Below are positions 17,200-25,343 of a DNA stretch of 54,115 bases, piece after piece. Both the position numbers and the translations under genes were made by a program. The first letter of the stretch is position 1, and every line of letters begins with the position of its first letter. Location of the stretch: positions 1-54,115 of the forward strand of contig NZ_WFGV02000043.1 of assembly GCF_010095445.2 (NCBI RefSeq), read 5' to 3'. Source of the DNA: Pseudomonas sp. TNT3 (GTDB lineage Bacteria > Pseudomonadota > Gammaproteobacteria > Pseudomonadales > Pseudomonadaceae). The notes beneath the pieces are model-generated. The model was not told where the DNA came from, searched no databases, and saw only the letters and a program-made list of their open reading frames with translations.

Positions 17200-18642
17200 C
17201 TACCTCGGGGTTTTTATGCTCAGTCGCGAGGCGAGTGCCTTCGCCTGGCTCGCGACATCGGTGACCGCCGTGCTTTCCCACCACATGCCGCGCAATGGCG
17301 GCCCCATTGCAAACAATCGATCAGATACGTCGCCGTTTGCATCCATGACGGCGCCATCCGCCGCGGCCGCGATGCCGAGTGCCAGAGGGCCCGGCTGAAT
17401 CAGTCCACGCGCCAGTAGCTGCCGGGGCAACGGTCGCGCGACGCGGCGCCAGTCATATTCGATGCCGCTGGAGTTGATCAACGCCGCACCGCTGACGACG
17501 GAGGTTTCGGTCTCGCCGCGACGCCGGATGTAAAGGCTGACGTTGTCGCCATGGGGCGAAGGCGCCAACCCTTTGAACGACGCCGCCTCAATGTGCAATC
17601 GACCTTCCCCGTGCAACCGCGCGACCAGCTCGGCGCTCAAGGGCGGCGAACGGTGGTGATGACTTTCCCACCACGGCCGCACATGCCGTACAAACTGCCG
17701 GCGCTGTGCATCCGTCGCCTGATTCCACAACCGGCCGATATGCGCCCGGACCGTGTCCAAGGGTGCCTGCCAGTCGATGCCCCGAGCGATGGCGTCCCGG
17801 CAATGCCGACGCAATTCGCGCACCAGCTGGCGCGGGGTGCGCAACGTCGCATCTTCGGCGAGAAAGTCCACCCAGGCCGGAGGCTGACGCCTTACGTGCG
17901 GCAGCAAACCATGGCGCGAAAACACGTTGATCGGCCCGCGGTGCCCGGCCTGCTCCAGTGACACCACGGCATCGACCATGGTCAACCCGGAACCGATGAT
18001 CAACACCGTCGATTGTGGATCGAGCTGCCGCATGGCCGCCACATCCCAAGGATCGAGCGCGGCCGCGTTCACGCCGCTGGATTGGGTCTGGGGTGTGCGC
18101 GCAGCGGGAAACATCCCGGTCGCCAACACGGCGTAAGCGCCCTGCAAGCGTTGGCCGTCGCTCAGGCTCATCCGAACGCTATCGTCCAGTGCCTCAAGGT
18201 CCACCACTTCAGCGCGCAGGTGTTCGACCGTCGAGCCGTTCAACGCGCCGACCGCTTGCGCTTCCCTCAGACGCTGCTGCACGTAAACACCGAACAGCCC
18301 GCGAGGCGGGAACAATTCGCTGATGGGCACATGTTGCTGGTCAGACTCGGGCCAGCCGCCCGCCGCAATGTGTTCGGTGAGCCATTGCGTGAGGTCGTCG
18401 GCGTTGTCCGGATCGACGCTCATGCGGGCGGCATTGCCATTGAGCGTATGGCCCAATTCGACGGCGCTGTACGCTTCGCCCCGACCGAGTTCGGCACGCG
18501 GTTCGATGACCAGCACCGAGCGCTTGCCCGGCAAACGCAGAAGCTGCGCCGCCAGCATGGCGCCGCTCAGACCGCCGCCGACGATCAGAATGTCGGCGTG
18601 GCGAATGGCGTCGGTCGCGTGTCCGCGTGGGGTTTCACTCAT
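17200..18642 (-). CDS. FAD/NAD(P)-binding oxidoreductase-like protein
   Basis: A 480-residue flavoprotein-like protein with an N-terminal dinucleotide-binding motif 'IVGGGLSG' (residues 20-27). A second nucleotide-binding segment, 'VLIIGSGLTMVDAVVSLEQA', lies near 213-232, followed by 'FSRHGLLPH'. This resembles the FAD-NAD(P)-binding (HI0933-like/NAD_binding_9) family found near siderophore and amino-acid oxidation genes, but the reaction is unknown. It has no signal peptide and is predicted cytosolic. It stands alone on its strand. The upstream 459-base region (18643-19101) contains repeats and no clear gene. Confidence 0.78.
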   Translation of the reverse strand: MSETPRGHATDAIRHADILIVGGGLSGAMLAAQLLRLPGKRSVLVIEPRAELGRGEAYSAVELGHTLNGNAARMSVDPDNADDLTQWLTEHIAAGGWPESDQQHVPISELFPPRGLFGVYVQQRLREAQAVGALNGSTVEHLRAEVVDLEALDDSVRMSLSDGQRLQGAYAVLATGMFPAARTPQTQSSGVNAAALDPWDVAAMRQLDPQSTVLIIGSGLTMVDAVVSLEQAGHRGPINVFSRHGLLPHVRRQPPAWVDFLAEDATLRTPRQLVRELRRHCRDAIARGIDWQAPLDTVRAHIGRLWNQATDAQRRQFVRHVRPWWESHHHRSPPLSAELVARLHGEGRLHIEAASFKGLAPSPHGDNVSLYIRRRGETETSVVSGAALINSSGIEYDWRRVARPLPRQLLARGLIQPGPLALGIAAAADGAVMDANGDVSDRLFAMGPPLRGMWWESTAVTDVASQAKALASRLSIKTPR

Positions 18643-18912
18643 GGCGTTCTCACAGATCAGTGTTTACCTAAAGGGAAGTCATGCAGTTCGCGCGGCGGCT
18701 GCCGGATTGGCGAGGCGACTGTGAGCGCCACATTAAAGGGTCGCCCGGCAATCAGGAAGCGGGCAATTTCCTGAACGATCATAAGCCGCAAAACCATGAA
18801 GGGTTCGTCAGTCAGTACCAAAGTAGTACGCCTGGCTGGATCACGTTCACGCGGATGGAGAAAAGCATGCGGTGGTCCGCCGGGCCGGGATGTGTGTTGA
18901 ATGGACGGGCCT

Positions 18913-19090
18913 CATCGCGAGCAGGCTCGCTCCTACATTTTGGGGTCAGACCAGTTTGAACCTTGCCGGGCGCGGTGTTTGTGTCCGACGCTGATCCCCT
19001 GTGGGAGTGAGCCTGCTCGCGATGGCGGTGTAACTGGCGACATCTATGCCGGATGTGCCGGCCTCATCGCGAGCAGGCTCACTCCTACAG
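18913..19090. repeat. Three alternating palindromic repeats
   Basis: Copies of the CGCGAGCAGGCTC type at 18913-18937 (+), 19000-19025 (-) and 19065-19090 (+). The gap 18643-19101 otherwise shows no open frame with a ribosome binding site. The last copy ends 11 bases from the 3' end of the monooxygenase pseudogene. Confidence 0.75.
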
Positions 19091-19101
19091 GGATTGAAGT
19101 T

Positions 19102-20068
19102 TTATGCAGATACCGACTTTTTCTCTTCCTGCCGCAACGCCGCCAGGTCCCGATACCCCGCTCCGGGATGGATCGCCGGTAACGTTGGTCCTTCTCCAAA
19201 TAGTTTCTCGCGCAAAGTCCCCGGCGCGTAATCGGTCTTGTACACCCCGCGCTTCTGCAACTCCGGCACTAGCAGTTCAACCGCGTCGATGAAGGTTTCA
19301 TGGGTCAGCGCGTAGGCCAGGTTGAAGCCGTGCACATCGGTGTCTTCGACCCATTCCTGAAGCAGATCAGCGACGGTTTCAGGGCTGCCGACAAACAAGG
19401 GACCAAACCCTCCGATGCCAACCCAGTCCGCCAGCTCGTTCGGCGTCCAGACCTTGTTTGGATCAGCCGTCGAAAACGCCTCCACCGCCGATTGAATGGC
19501 GTTGGTGTGCACATGCTTGAGGGGCTCATCTGGCTTGAACCGGCAGAAGTCGATGCCGGTCCAGCCAGAAATCAGCGCCATCGCCCCTTCATAGCTGACC
19601 CAGGTTTTGTATTCCTCAAACTTGGCTTTGGCCTTGGCATCGGTCTCGCCGAGGATCACCGTCTGCAGGTTGAAGATCAGGATTTTCGAAGGATCACGTC
19701 CGGCTTCGGCGGCGCGACGGCGAATGTCCGCAACGGTTTTCTTCAGGAGGACCTTTGACGGCGCGGCGACAAACACACACTCGGCATGTTCAGCGGCGAA
19801 TTGTTTGCCCCGACTCGATGCACCCGCCTGATACAGCACGGGCGTGCGTTGCGGCGACGGTTCACAGAGGTGAATGCCGGGCACCTGGAAGTGTTTTCCG
19901 ACGTGGCGGATTTCATGGATTTTGCTCGGGTCGCTGAAAATCCGACGCTCACGATCCCGCAGGATCGCGCCCTCCTCCCAACTGCCTTCCCAGAGCTTGT
20001 AGCAAACCTCCAGGTACTCTTCGGCGAAATCGTAGCGGGCGTCGTGTTAGGCGGATTTCACGGGCCAT
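19102..20068 (-). pseudogene. Flavin-dependent monooxygenase of the NtaA/SnaA/DszA family, internally deleted
   Basis: From 20046 down to 19102 the sequence encodes the C-terminal two thirds of an LLM-class monooxygenase: 'ARYDFAEEYLEVCYKLWEGS', 'PSQRTPVLYQAGAS-like' sequence, 'FNLAYALTHETF' and 'KLFGEGPTLP'. This frame has a stop at 20047-20049. Just upstream, in another frame, ATG at 20068 behind a GGAG reads 'MAREIRL', which is how intact members begin (MAREIRLNAFDMN...). The first seven codons are therefore joined out of frame to about codon 150, with some 140 codons lost. A GTG at 19884 could start a 260-aa fragment, but it would lack the flavin-binding N-terminal half. Inactive by inference. 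Confidence 0.78.
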
Positions 20069-20229
20069 TGCGCGGCGCTCCGAAAACGGTGGGAATCAAT
20101 ACCCAGAGCGTTTGCAGGAGTCATGCCTAAACTGTAATCCGTTATATATCAGCAGCTTATAGAACAATTCGAGAAAGACATGGAGCTTTAGAAAAGCAAA
20201 GTGCCTATTCAATGTTGCCGGGCAGACAG

Positions 20230-20805
20230 TCAGATCACCACGTTGCGCACAAACCTCGCGGCCACTGCACCCTCATTTCGATACGAGTGAGGCTGGTTGC
20301 TGGCGAACATGTAGAACTCACCGGCAGCGATCGCATGGGGTGTCTCGCCCAGCATCAAAGTCAGACAGCCTTCAAAGACAAAGATCTGCTCGCTCCAGCC
20401 ATCGGCATCCGGCAGTGAGGGGTAAATTTCCCCCGGTTGGAGGCACCACTCCCACTGTTCGACTTCACGGGTGGCGGTGGCTTTGGACAGCAGAACCGCT
20501 TTACTGCCCGGAATGGTTCCAGCCCAGGCCACTTCATTGATACGGCTCGGATCACGCGCATCGGGCGCCTGGATCAGATCGCTGAACGCCACGTCCAGCG
20601 CTTCGGCAACGCGATCAAGGGTGGTCAGGCTGACATTCTTTTCGCCCGCCTCGATCGCTACCAGCATCCGTCGACTGACACCCGACTTTTCCGCCAGGGC
20701 GGTCTGGCTCATGTCGGCTGCATGGCGCAGGCGTCGAACGTTCTGACTGACGTGCTGGAGGACCGAAGCCCGTGGCGTGGAATCTTTGTGCACTATATTG
20801 CTCAC
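20230..20805 (-). CDS. XRE-family regulator with C-terminal cupin domain
   Basis: Transcription factor of 191 aa. A lambda-repressor-type helix-turn-helix is at about 20-75 ('RLRHAADMSQTALAEKSGVS', 'AIEAGEKNVSLTTL'). A cupin ligand-binding domain is at about 115-190 ('PGEIYPSLPDADGWSEQIFV', 'AAGEFYMFASNQPHSYRNEG'). Such proteins sense small metabolites and often repress an adjacent transporter. It is divergent from an EamA exporter with 72 bases between starts, and a perfect 12-bp palindrome lies in that gap. Repression of the exporter and autoregulation are therefore likely but inferred. Confidence 0.88.
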   Translation of the reverse strand: MSNIVHKDSTPRASVLQHVSQNVRRLRHAADMSQTALAEKSGVSRRMLVAIEAGEKNVSLTTLDRVAEALDVAFSDLIQAPDARDPSRINEVAWAGTIPGSKAVLLSKATATREVEQWEWCLQPGEIYPSLPDADGWSEQIFVFEGCLTLMLGETPHAIAAGEFYMFASNQPHSYRNEGAVAARFVRNVVI

Positions 20806-20818
20806 TTAGTGGGGTTGG

Positions 20819-20830
20819 GCAGTATACTGC
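20819..20830. promoter_or_regulatory. Palindromic candidate operator GCAGTATACTGC
   Basis: A perfect 12-bp palindrome 13 bases from the XRE-cupin start codon and 47 bases from the EamA start. It is positioned to overlap the divergent promoters. A dimeric XRE regulator would suit such a site. Confidence 0.55.
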
Positions 20831-20877
20831 GCAACATTCGACGCATTGTGCGTCTCCCTCAGGTAGCGCGCAAGGTC

Positions 20878-21813
20878 ATGACGTCGGTGAACTCCTCTCA
20901 CACTTCTCCCCGTTTCTCACGATTCAGCAAAGCCGAATGCGTGCTGGTGGTGATCACCATGATCTGGGGCGGCACCTTTTTGCTGGTGCAACATGCCATG
21001 ACCGTCAGTGGGCCAATGTTTTTCGTTGGCCTGCGCTTTGCGGCGGCAGCCATCATTGTTGCGCTGTTCTCCTGGCGTCACCTGCGCGACCTGACGTTGT
21101 TCGAACTCAAGGCCGGGGCGTTTATCGGTGTGGCGATCATGCTCGGTTATGGCTTGCAGACTGTCGGCTTGCAGAGCATTCCGAGCAGTCAATCGGCATT
21201 TATTACCGCGCTGTACGTGCCCTTCGTGCCGCTGCTGCAATGGCTGGTGCTGGGACGGCGTCCCGGGTTGATGCCGAGCATCGGGATCATGCTGGCGTTT
21301 ACCGGGTTGATGCTGTTATCGGGGCCTGCCGGCGCTTCTTTCAACTTCAGTCCCGGTGAAATCGCAACATTGATCAGTGCCGTGGCGATTGCCGCCGAGA
21401 TCATTTTGATCAGCACCTATGCAGGCCAGGTCGATGTGCGTCGCGTGACCGTGGTGCAATTGGCAGTCACTTCCGTGCTGGCGCTCTTGATGGTGGTGCC
21501 GACCCAGGAGCGGATACCGGACTTCTCCTGGTTGTTACTGTGCAGCGCTCTGGGCCTGGGCGCGGCCAGTGCAGCGATTCAGGTCGCCATGAACTGGGCG
21601 CAGAAAAGTGTTTCGCCGACCCGGGCGACATTGATCTATGCCGGAGAGCCGGTGTGGGCCGGGATTGTCGGTCGGATCGCCGGGGAGCGTTTGCCGGCGA
21701 TTGCCTTGGTGGGCGCCGGATTGATTGTGGCGGCGGTGATCGTGAGCGAGCTGAAGACCAAGGGGAAAGGTGTGGCTGTCGAGGAAGCGCTGGAGCGGGA
21801 AACGGAAGGTTGA
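20878..21813 (+). CDS. EamA/DMT-family transporter (RhaT/YdcZ-like exporter)
   Basis: Inner-membrane drug/metabolite transporter of 311 aa with ten predicted membrane segments in two EamA repeats (about 15-140 and 160-295). Family features are 'MIWGGTFLLVQHAM', 'GLQTVGLQSIPSSQSAFITA' and 'SPTRATLIYAGEPVWAGIVG'. The frame is open further upstream, but the ATG at 20878 matches the family N-terminus and lies outside the divergent regulator gene. Exported compound unknown; control by the XRE-cupin protein is likely. The C-terminal tail is charged ('EEALERETEG'). Confidence 0.88.
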   Translation: MTSVNSSHTSPRFSRFSKAECVLVVITMIWGGTFLLVQHAMTVSGPMFFVGLRFAAAAIIVALFSWRHLRDLTLFELKAGAFIGVAIMLGYGLQTVGLQSIPSSQSAFITALYVPFVPLLQWLVLGRRPGLMPSIGIMLAFTGLMLLSGPAGASFNFSPGEIATLISAVAIAAEIILISTYAGQVDVRRVTVVQLAVTSVLALLMVVPTQERIPDFSWLLLCSALGLGAASAAIQVAMNWAQKSVSPTRATLIYAGEPVWAGIVGRIAGERLPAIALVGAGLIVAAVIVSELKTKGKGVAVEEALERETEG

Positions 21814-21846
21814 GCGTGAGGATTGAGTCGCTGGGCAGATTGCTTT

Positions 21847-21870
21847 CGTGAGCAGGCTCGCTCCTATAGG
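21847..21870. repeat. Single degenerate palindromic repeat
   Basis: A partial copy of the GAGCAGGCTCGCTCCT type in the 267-base gap between the EamA gene and the mrp operon. The rest of the gap, 21871-22080, is non-coding and should hold the mrp promoter, which I could not define. Confidence 0.55.
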
Positions 21871-22080
21871 GGAAATGCGCAGGACTTTCGTGTTCACCGT
21901 CTTTAGAAAGTGGGATTGAGCCTGATCGCGATGGGGCCGCAGCGGTTGATACCTCCTTGCTGAAACAATGTTAAACAGGCTTTTTCCGTCTACGGTGTAG
22001 GATTCTGCCACAGGTTGGAGTTTGGCGATCCGGGGACTGGCACGTATGATGCTTCACAAACTTCCGCAGATTAGAAGCCT

Positions 22081-24999
22081 ATGTCCCTGATAGTTCTACT
22101 GCTTCTGCCTTTCATAGGCAGCTGTCTGGCAGCCGTGCTGCCGCACAACGCGCGTAACGCCGAATCATTGCTCGCTGGTCTCGTTGCCCTGATAGGTACC
22201 GTCCAGGTCGCACTCCTGTACCCGCAGATCGCCCATGGCGGGGTGATTCGCGAAGAATTCTTCTGGCTGCCCAGCCTGGGCCTGAACTTCGTCCTGCGCA
22301 TGGATGGCTTCGCCTGGCTGTTCTCGATGCTGGTGTTGGGCATCGGCACGCTGGTTTCGCTGTATGCACGCTATTACATGTCACCCGACGATCCAGTGCC
22401 GCGATTCTTCGCGTTCTTTCTCGCGTTCATGGGCGCCATGCTCGGGCTGGTCATCTCCGGCAATCTGATCCAGATCGTGTTCTTCTGGGAATTGACCAGT
22501 CTCTTTTCCTTTCTGCTGATCGGCTACTGGCACCACCGCTCCGACGCGCGACGCGGCGCTTACATGGCGCTGATGGTCACGGGCGCAGGGGGATTATGCC
22601 TGCTGGCAGGGGTAATGCTGCTCGGCCATGTGGTGGGCAGCTATGACCTGGACAAGGTCCTGGCCGCCGGCGATCTGATTCGCGCACACGCCCTCTACCC
22701 TATTCTGCTTCCTCTCATTCTCATCGGCGCATTGAGCAAAAGCGCGCAATTCCCCTTCCATTTCTGGCTGCCACACGCAATGGCAGCACCGACGCCAGTC
22801 TCGGCGTACCTGCACTCGGCAACGATGGTCAAGGCCGGGGTGTTCCTGCTGGCGCGACTCTGGCCATCCTTGTCCGGCAGTGAAGAATGGTTCTACATCG
22901 TCAGCGGCGCCGGCGCCTGCACCTTGTTGCTCGGCGCGTACTGCGCGATGTTCCAGAACGACCTCAAGGGACTGCTCGCCTACTCGACCATCAGCCATCT
23001 CGGGCTGATCACCCTGCTGCTGGGCCTGAACAGTCCGCTGGCCGCCGTGGCCGCCGTGTTCCACATCCTCAACCACGCCACGTTCAAAGCCTCGCTGTTC
23101 ATGGCCGCCGGTATCATCGACCACGAGAGCGGCACCCGGGACATTCGCAAGCTCAGTGGCTTGATCAAACTGATTCCCTACACCGCCACCCTGGCCATGG
23201 TCGCCAGCGCCTCGATGGCCGGCGTGCCGTTGCTCAACGGCTTCCTCTCCAAAGAGATGTTCTTCGCCGAAACGGTGTTCATCAACGCCACCGCCTGGGT
23301 CGAGATGACCTTGCCGATCGTTGCGACCATCGCCGGTACGTTCAGCGTTGCTTACTCCCTTCGCTTTACCGCCGATGTATTTTTCGGCCCGACCGCCACT
23401 GACCTGCCGCACACCCCTCATGAGCCACCACGCTGGATGCGCGCGCCCGTCGAGTTGCTGGTGTTCGCGTGCCTGGTGGTGGGGATTTTCCCGGCGCAGG
23501 TGGTCGGCCCGATCCTGGCGGCTGCCGCGCTGCCCGTGGTCGGTGGCACGCTGCCGGAATACAGCCTGGCGATCTGGCACGGCTGGAACGCACCGATGAT
23601 CATGAGCCTGATCGCCATGACCGGCGGCATCGTGCTCTACCTGCTGCTGCGCAATCAGCTCAAGCGCGGACGCTTCAAGTATCCACCGATCATTGGCCGG
23701 TTCAACGGCAAGCGCCTGTTCGAACGCTGCCTGGTGATCATGATGCGCCTGGGTCGTCGTCTTGAACGGCGGATCAGCACCAAGCGCCTGCAAACCCAGC
23801 TGTTCCTCGTGGTCCTTGCGGCAGTGCTGGCCGGGTTGATACCCATGCTGCACAGCAGCCTAAGTTGGGGCGACCGCCCGAAGATCCCGGGCTCGATCGT
23901 GTTCGTGACCCTCTGGCTCCTGGCGATCGCCTGCGCCTTGGGCGCGGCATGGCAAGCCAAGTATCACCGGCTCGCGGCCCTGACCATGGTCAGCGTCTGC
24001 GGCCTGATGACCTGCGTGACCTTCGTCTGGTTCTCGGCGCCGGACCTGGCGCTGACTCAACTGGCGGTCGAAGTTGTCACCACAGTCCTGATCCTGCTGG
24101 GCCTGCGCTGGTTGCCGCGACGCATCGAAGAGGTCGCGCCGTTGCCGAGCACCCTGCGCAAGGCGCGCATCCGTCGCTTGCGTGACTTGCTGTTGTCGAC
24201 CGCGGTCGGTGGCGGGATGGCGCTGTTGTCCTACGCCATGCTGACGCGACAGACCCCCAACGTCATTTCCTCGTTTTACCTCAGCCGCGCCCTGCCTGAA
24301 GGTGGTGGCAGCAACGTGGTCAACGTGATGCTGGTGGACTTCCGGGGCTTCGATACTCTCGGTGAAATTACCGTGCTGGCCGCCGTGGCCCTGACCGTGT
24401 TCGCCCTGCTGCGCCGCTTCCGCCCACCGAAAGAGAGCCTGCAGTTGCCGGCCCAGCAACGTTTGCTGGCTCCGGACGTGGTCACTGACCTGGTCAACCC
24501 GCGTCACGCCAGCGATACCGCCCTGGGCTTCATGATGGTGCCGGCAGTGCTGGTGCGGCTGCTGTTGCCCATCGCGTTTGTGGTGTCGATCTACCTGTTC
24601 ATGCGCGGCCACAATCAGCCGGGGGGCGGGTTTGTCGCCGGACTGGTCATGTCGGTAGCGTTCATCCTGCAGTACCTGGTTGCCGGCACGCAGTGGGTCG
24701 AAGCGCAGATGAGCCTGCGGCCGTTGCGCTGGATGGGCACCGGGCTACTGTTTGCCACGGTCACCGGCCTTGGCGCAATAACCGTCGGGTACCCGTTCCT
24801 GACCACCCACACCTGGCATTTCTCTCTGCCGGTGTTTGGCGACATCCACATCGCCAGCGCCCTGTTCTTCGATATTGGCGTGTATTCCGTGGTCGTGGGT
24901 TCGACATTGCTGATCCTGACCGCCCTCGCCCACCAATCGGTCCGCGGGCACAAAACCGCGGCCTTGCCAAAATCCGTCGCCAGCAAAGGAGCCGTCTGA
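22081..24999 (+). CDS. mnhA: Monovalent cation/H+ antiporter subunit A, fused A/B form (MrpA/MnhA/PhaA)
   Basis: Largest subunit of the multi-subunit Na+(K+)/H+ antiporter, an inner-membrane complex for pH, sodium or potassium homeostasis. The 972-residue protein combines a complex I NuoL-like channel module (about 1-510, with 'SKSAQFPFHFWLPHAMAAPT' and 'HILNHATFKASLFMAAGIID') with an MrpB-type module at the C-terminus (about 800-970, 'RGHNQPGGGFVAGLVMSVAF'). This explains the absence of a separate mrpB. Its stop overlaps the next start (TGATG). The ribosome binding site is weak (AGAAG). The ion specificity, Na+ versus K+ (Mnh versus Pha), cannot be decided from sequence alone. Confidence 0.93.
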   Translation: MSLIVLLLLPFIGSCLAAVLPHNARNAESLLAGLVALIGTVQVALLYPQIAHGGVIREEFFWLPSLGLNFVLRMDGFAWLFSMLVLGIGTLVSLYARYYMSPDDPVPRFFAFFLAFMGAMLGLVISGNLIQIVFFWELTSLFSFLLIGYWHHRSDARRGAYMALMVTGAGGLCLLAGVMLLGHVVGSYDLDKVLAAGDLIRAHALYPILLPLILIGALSKSAQFPFHFWLPHAMAAPTPVSAYLHSATMVKAGVFLLARLWPSLSGSEEWFYIVSGAGACTLLLGAYCAMFQNDLKGLLAYSTISHLGLITLLLGLNSPLAAVAAVFHILNHATFKASLFMAAGIIDHESGTRDIRKLSGLIKLIPYTATLAMVASASMAGVPLLNGFLSKEMFFAETVFINATAWVEMTLPIVATIAGTFSVAYSLRFTADVFFGPTATDLPHTPHEPPRWMRAPVELLVFACLVVGIFPAQVVGPILAAAALPVVGGTLPEYSLAIWHGWNAPMIMSLIAMTGGIVLYLLLRNQLKRGRFKYPPIIGRFNGKRLFERCLVIMMRLGRRLERRISTKRLQTQLFLVVLAAVLAGLIPMLHSSLSWGDRPKIPGSIVFVTLWLLAIACALGAAWQAKYHRLAALTMVSVCGLMTCVTFVWFSAPDLALTQLAVEVVTTVLILLGLRWLPRRIEEVAPLPSTLRKARIRRLRDLLLSTAVGGGMALLSYAMLTRQTPNVISSFYLSRALPEGGGSNVVNVMLVDFRGFDTLGEITVLAAVALTVFALLRRFRPPKESLQLPAQQRLLAPDVVTDLVNPRHASDTALGFMMVPAVLVRLLLPIAFVVSIYLFMRGHNQPGGGFVAGLVMSVAFILQYLVAGTQWVEAQMSLRPLRWMGTGLLFATVTGLGAITVGYPFLTTHTWHFSLPVFGDIHIASALFFDIGVYSVVVGSTLLILTALAHQSVRGHKTAALPKSVASKGAV

Positions 25000-25343
25000 T
25001 GGAAGAAGTCATCGCAATCGCCATCGGCGTCCTCGCGGCGTCAGGTGTCTGGCTGATACTGCGGCCGCGAACGTTCCAGGTGGTCATGGGCCTGTGCCTG
25101 CTGTCCTATGGCGTAAACCTGTTCATCTTCAGCATGGGTAGCCTGTTCATCGGCAAGGAGCCGATCATCAAGGACGGCGTACCGCAAGACCTGTTGAACT
25201 ACACCGACCCGCTGCCCCAGGCACTGGTGTTGACCGCCATTGTCATCAGCTTCGCCATGACCGCCCTGTTTCTCGTTGTGCTGCTGGCCTCCCGGGGCCT
25301 GACCGGCACCGACCATGTGGACGGCCGGGAGCCTAAAGAATGA
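24999..25343 (+). CDS. mnhC: Antiporter subunit C (MrpC/MnhC/PhaC), NuoK-like
   Basis: Membrane protein of 114 aa with three helices, homologous to complex I subunit NuoK. It contains 'GVWLILRPRTFQVVMGLCLL', 'YGVNLFIF' and 'TDPLPQALVLTAIVISFAMT', with the conserved proline-rich TDPLPQALVLTAIVI signature. It starts inside the A-subunit stop codon and overlaps subunit D by 4 bases, indicating tight translational coupling. Confidence 0.93.
   Translation: MEEVIAIAIGVLAASGVWLILRPRTFQVVMGLCLLSYGVNLFIFSMGSLFIGKEPIIKDGVPQDLLNYTDPLPQALVLTAIVISFAMTALFLVVLLASRGLTGTDHVDGREPKE

Noticed and set aside
19102..19884. Functional 260-aa monooxygenase starting at GTG 19884
   Set aside because: Conserved family sequence continues upstream of this GTG to an in-frame stop at 20047-20049, and the true N-terminus is found out of frame at 20068, so it is a deletion product.
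22594..23853. 419-codon minus-strand frame inside the antiporter A gene
   Set aside because: Antisense shadow; composition rich in Gln/His/Arg and no start context.
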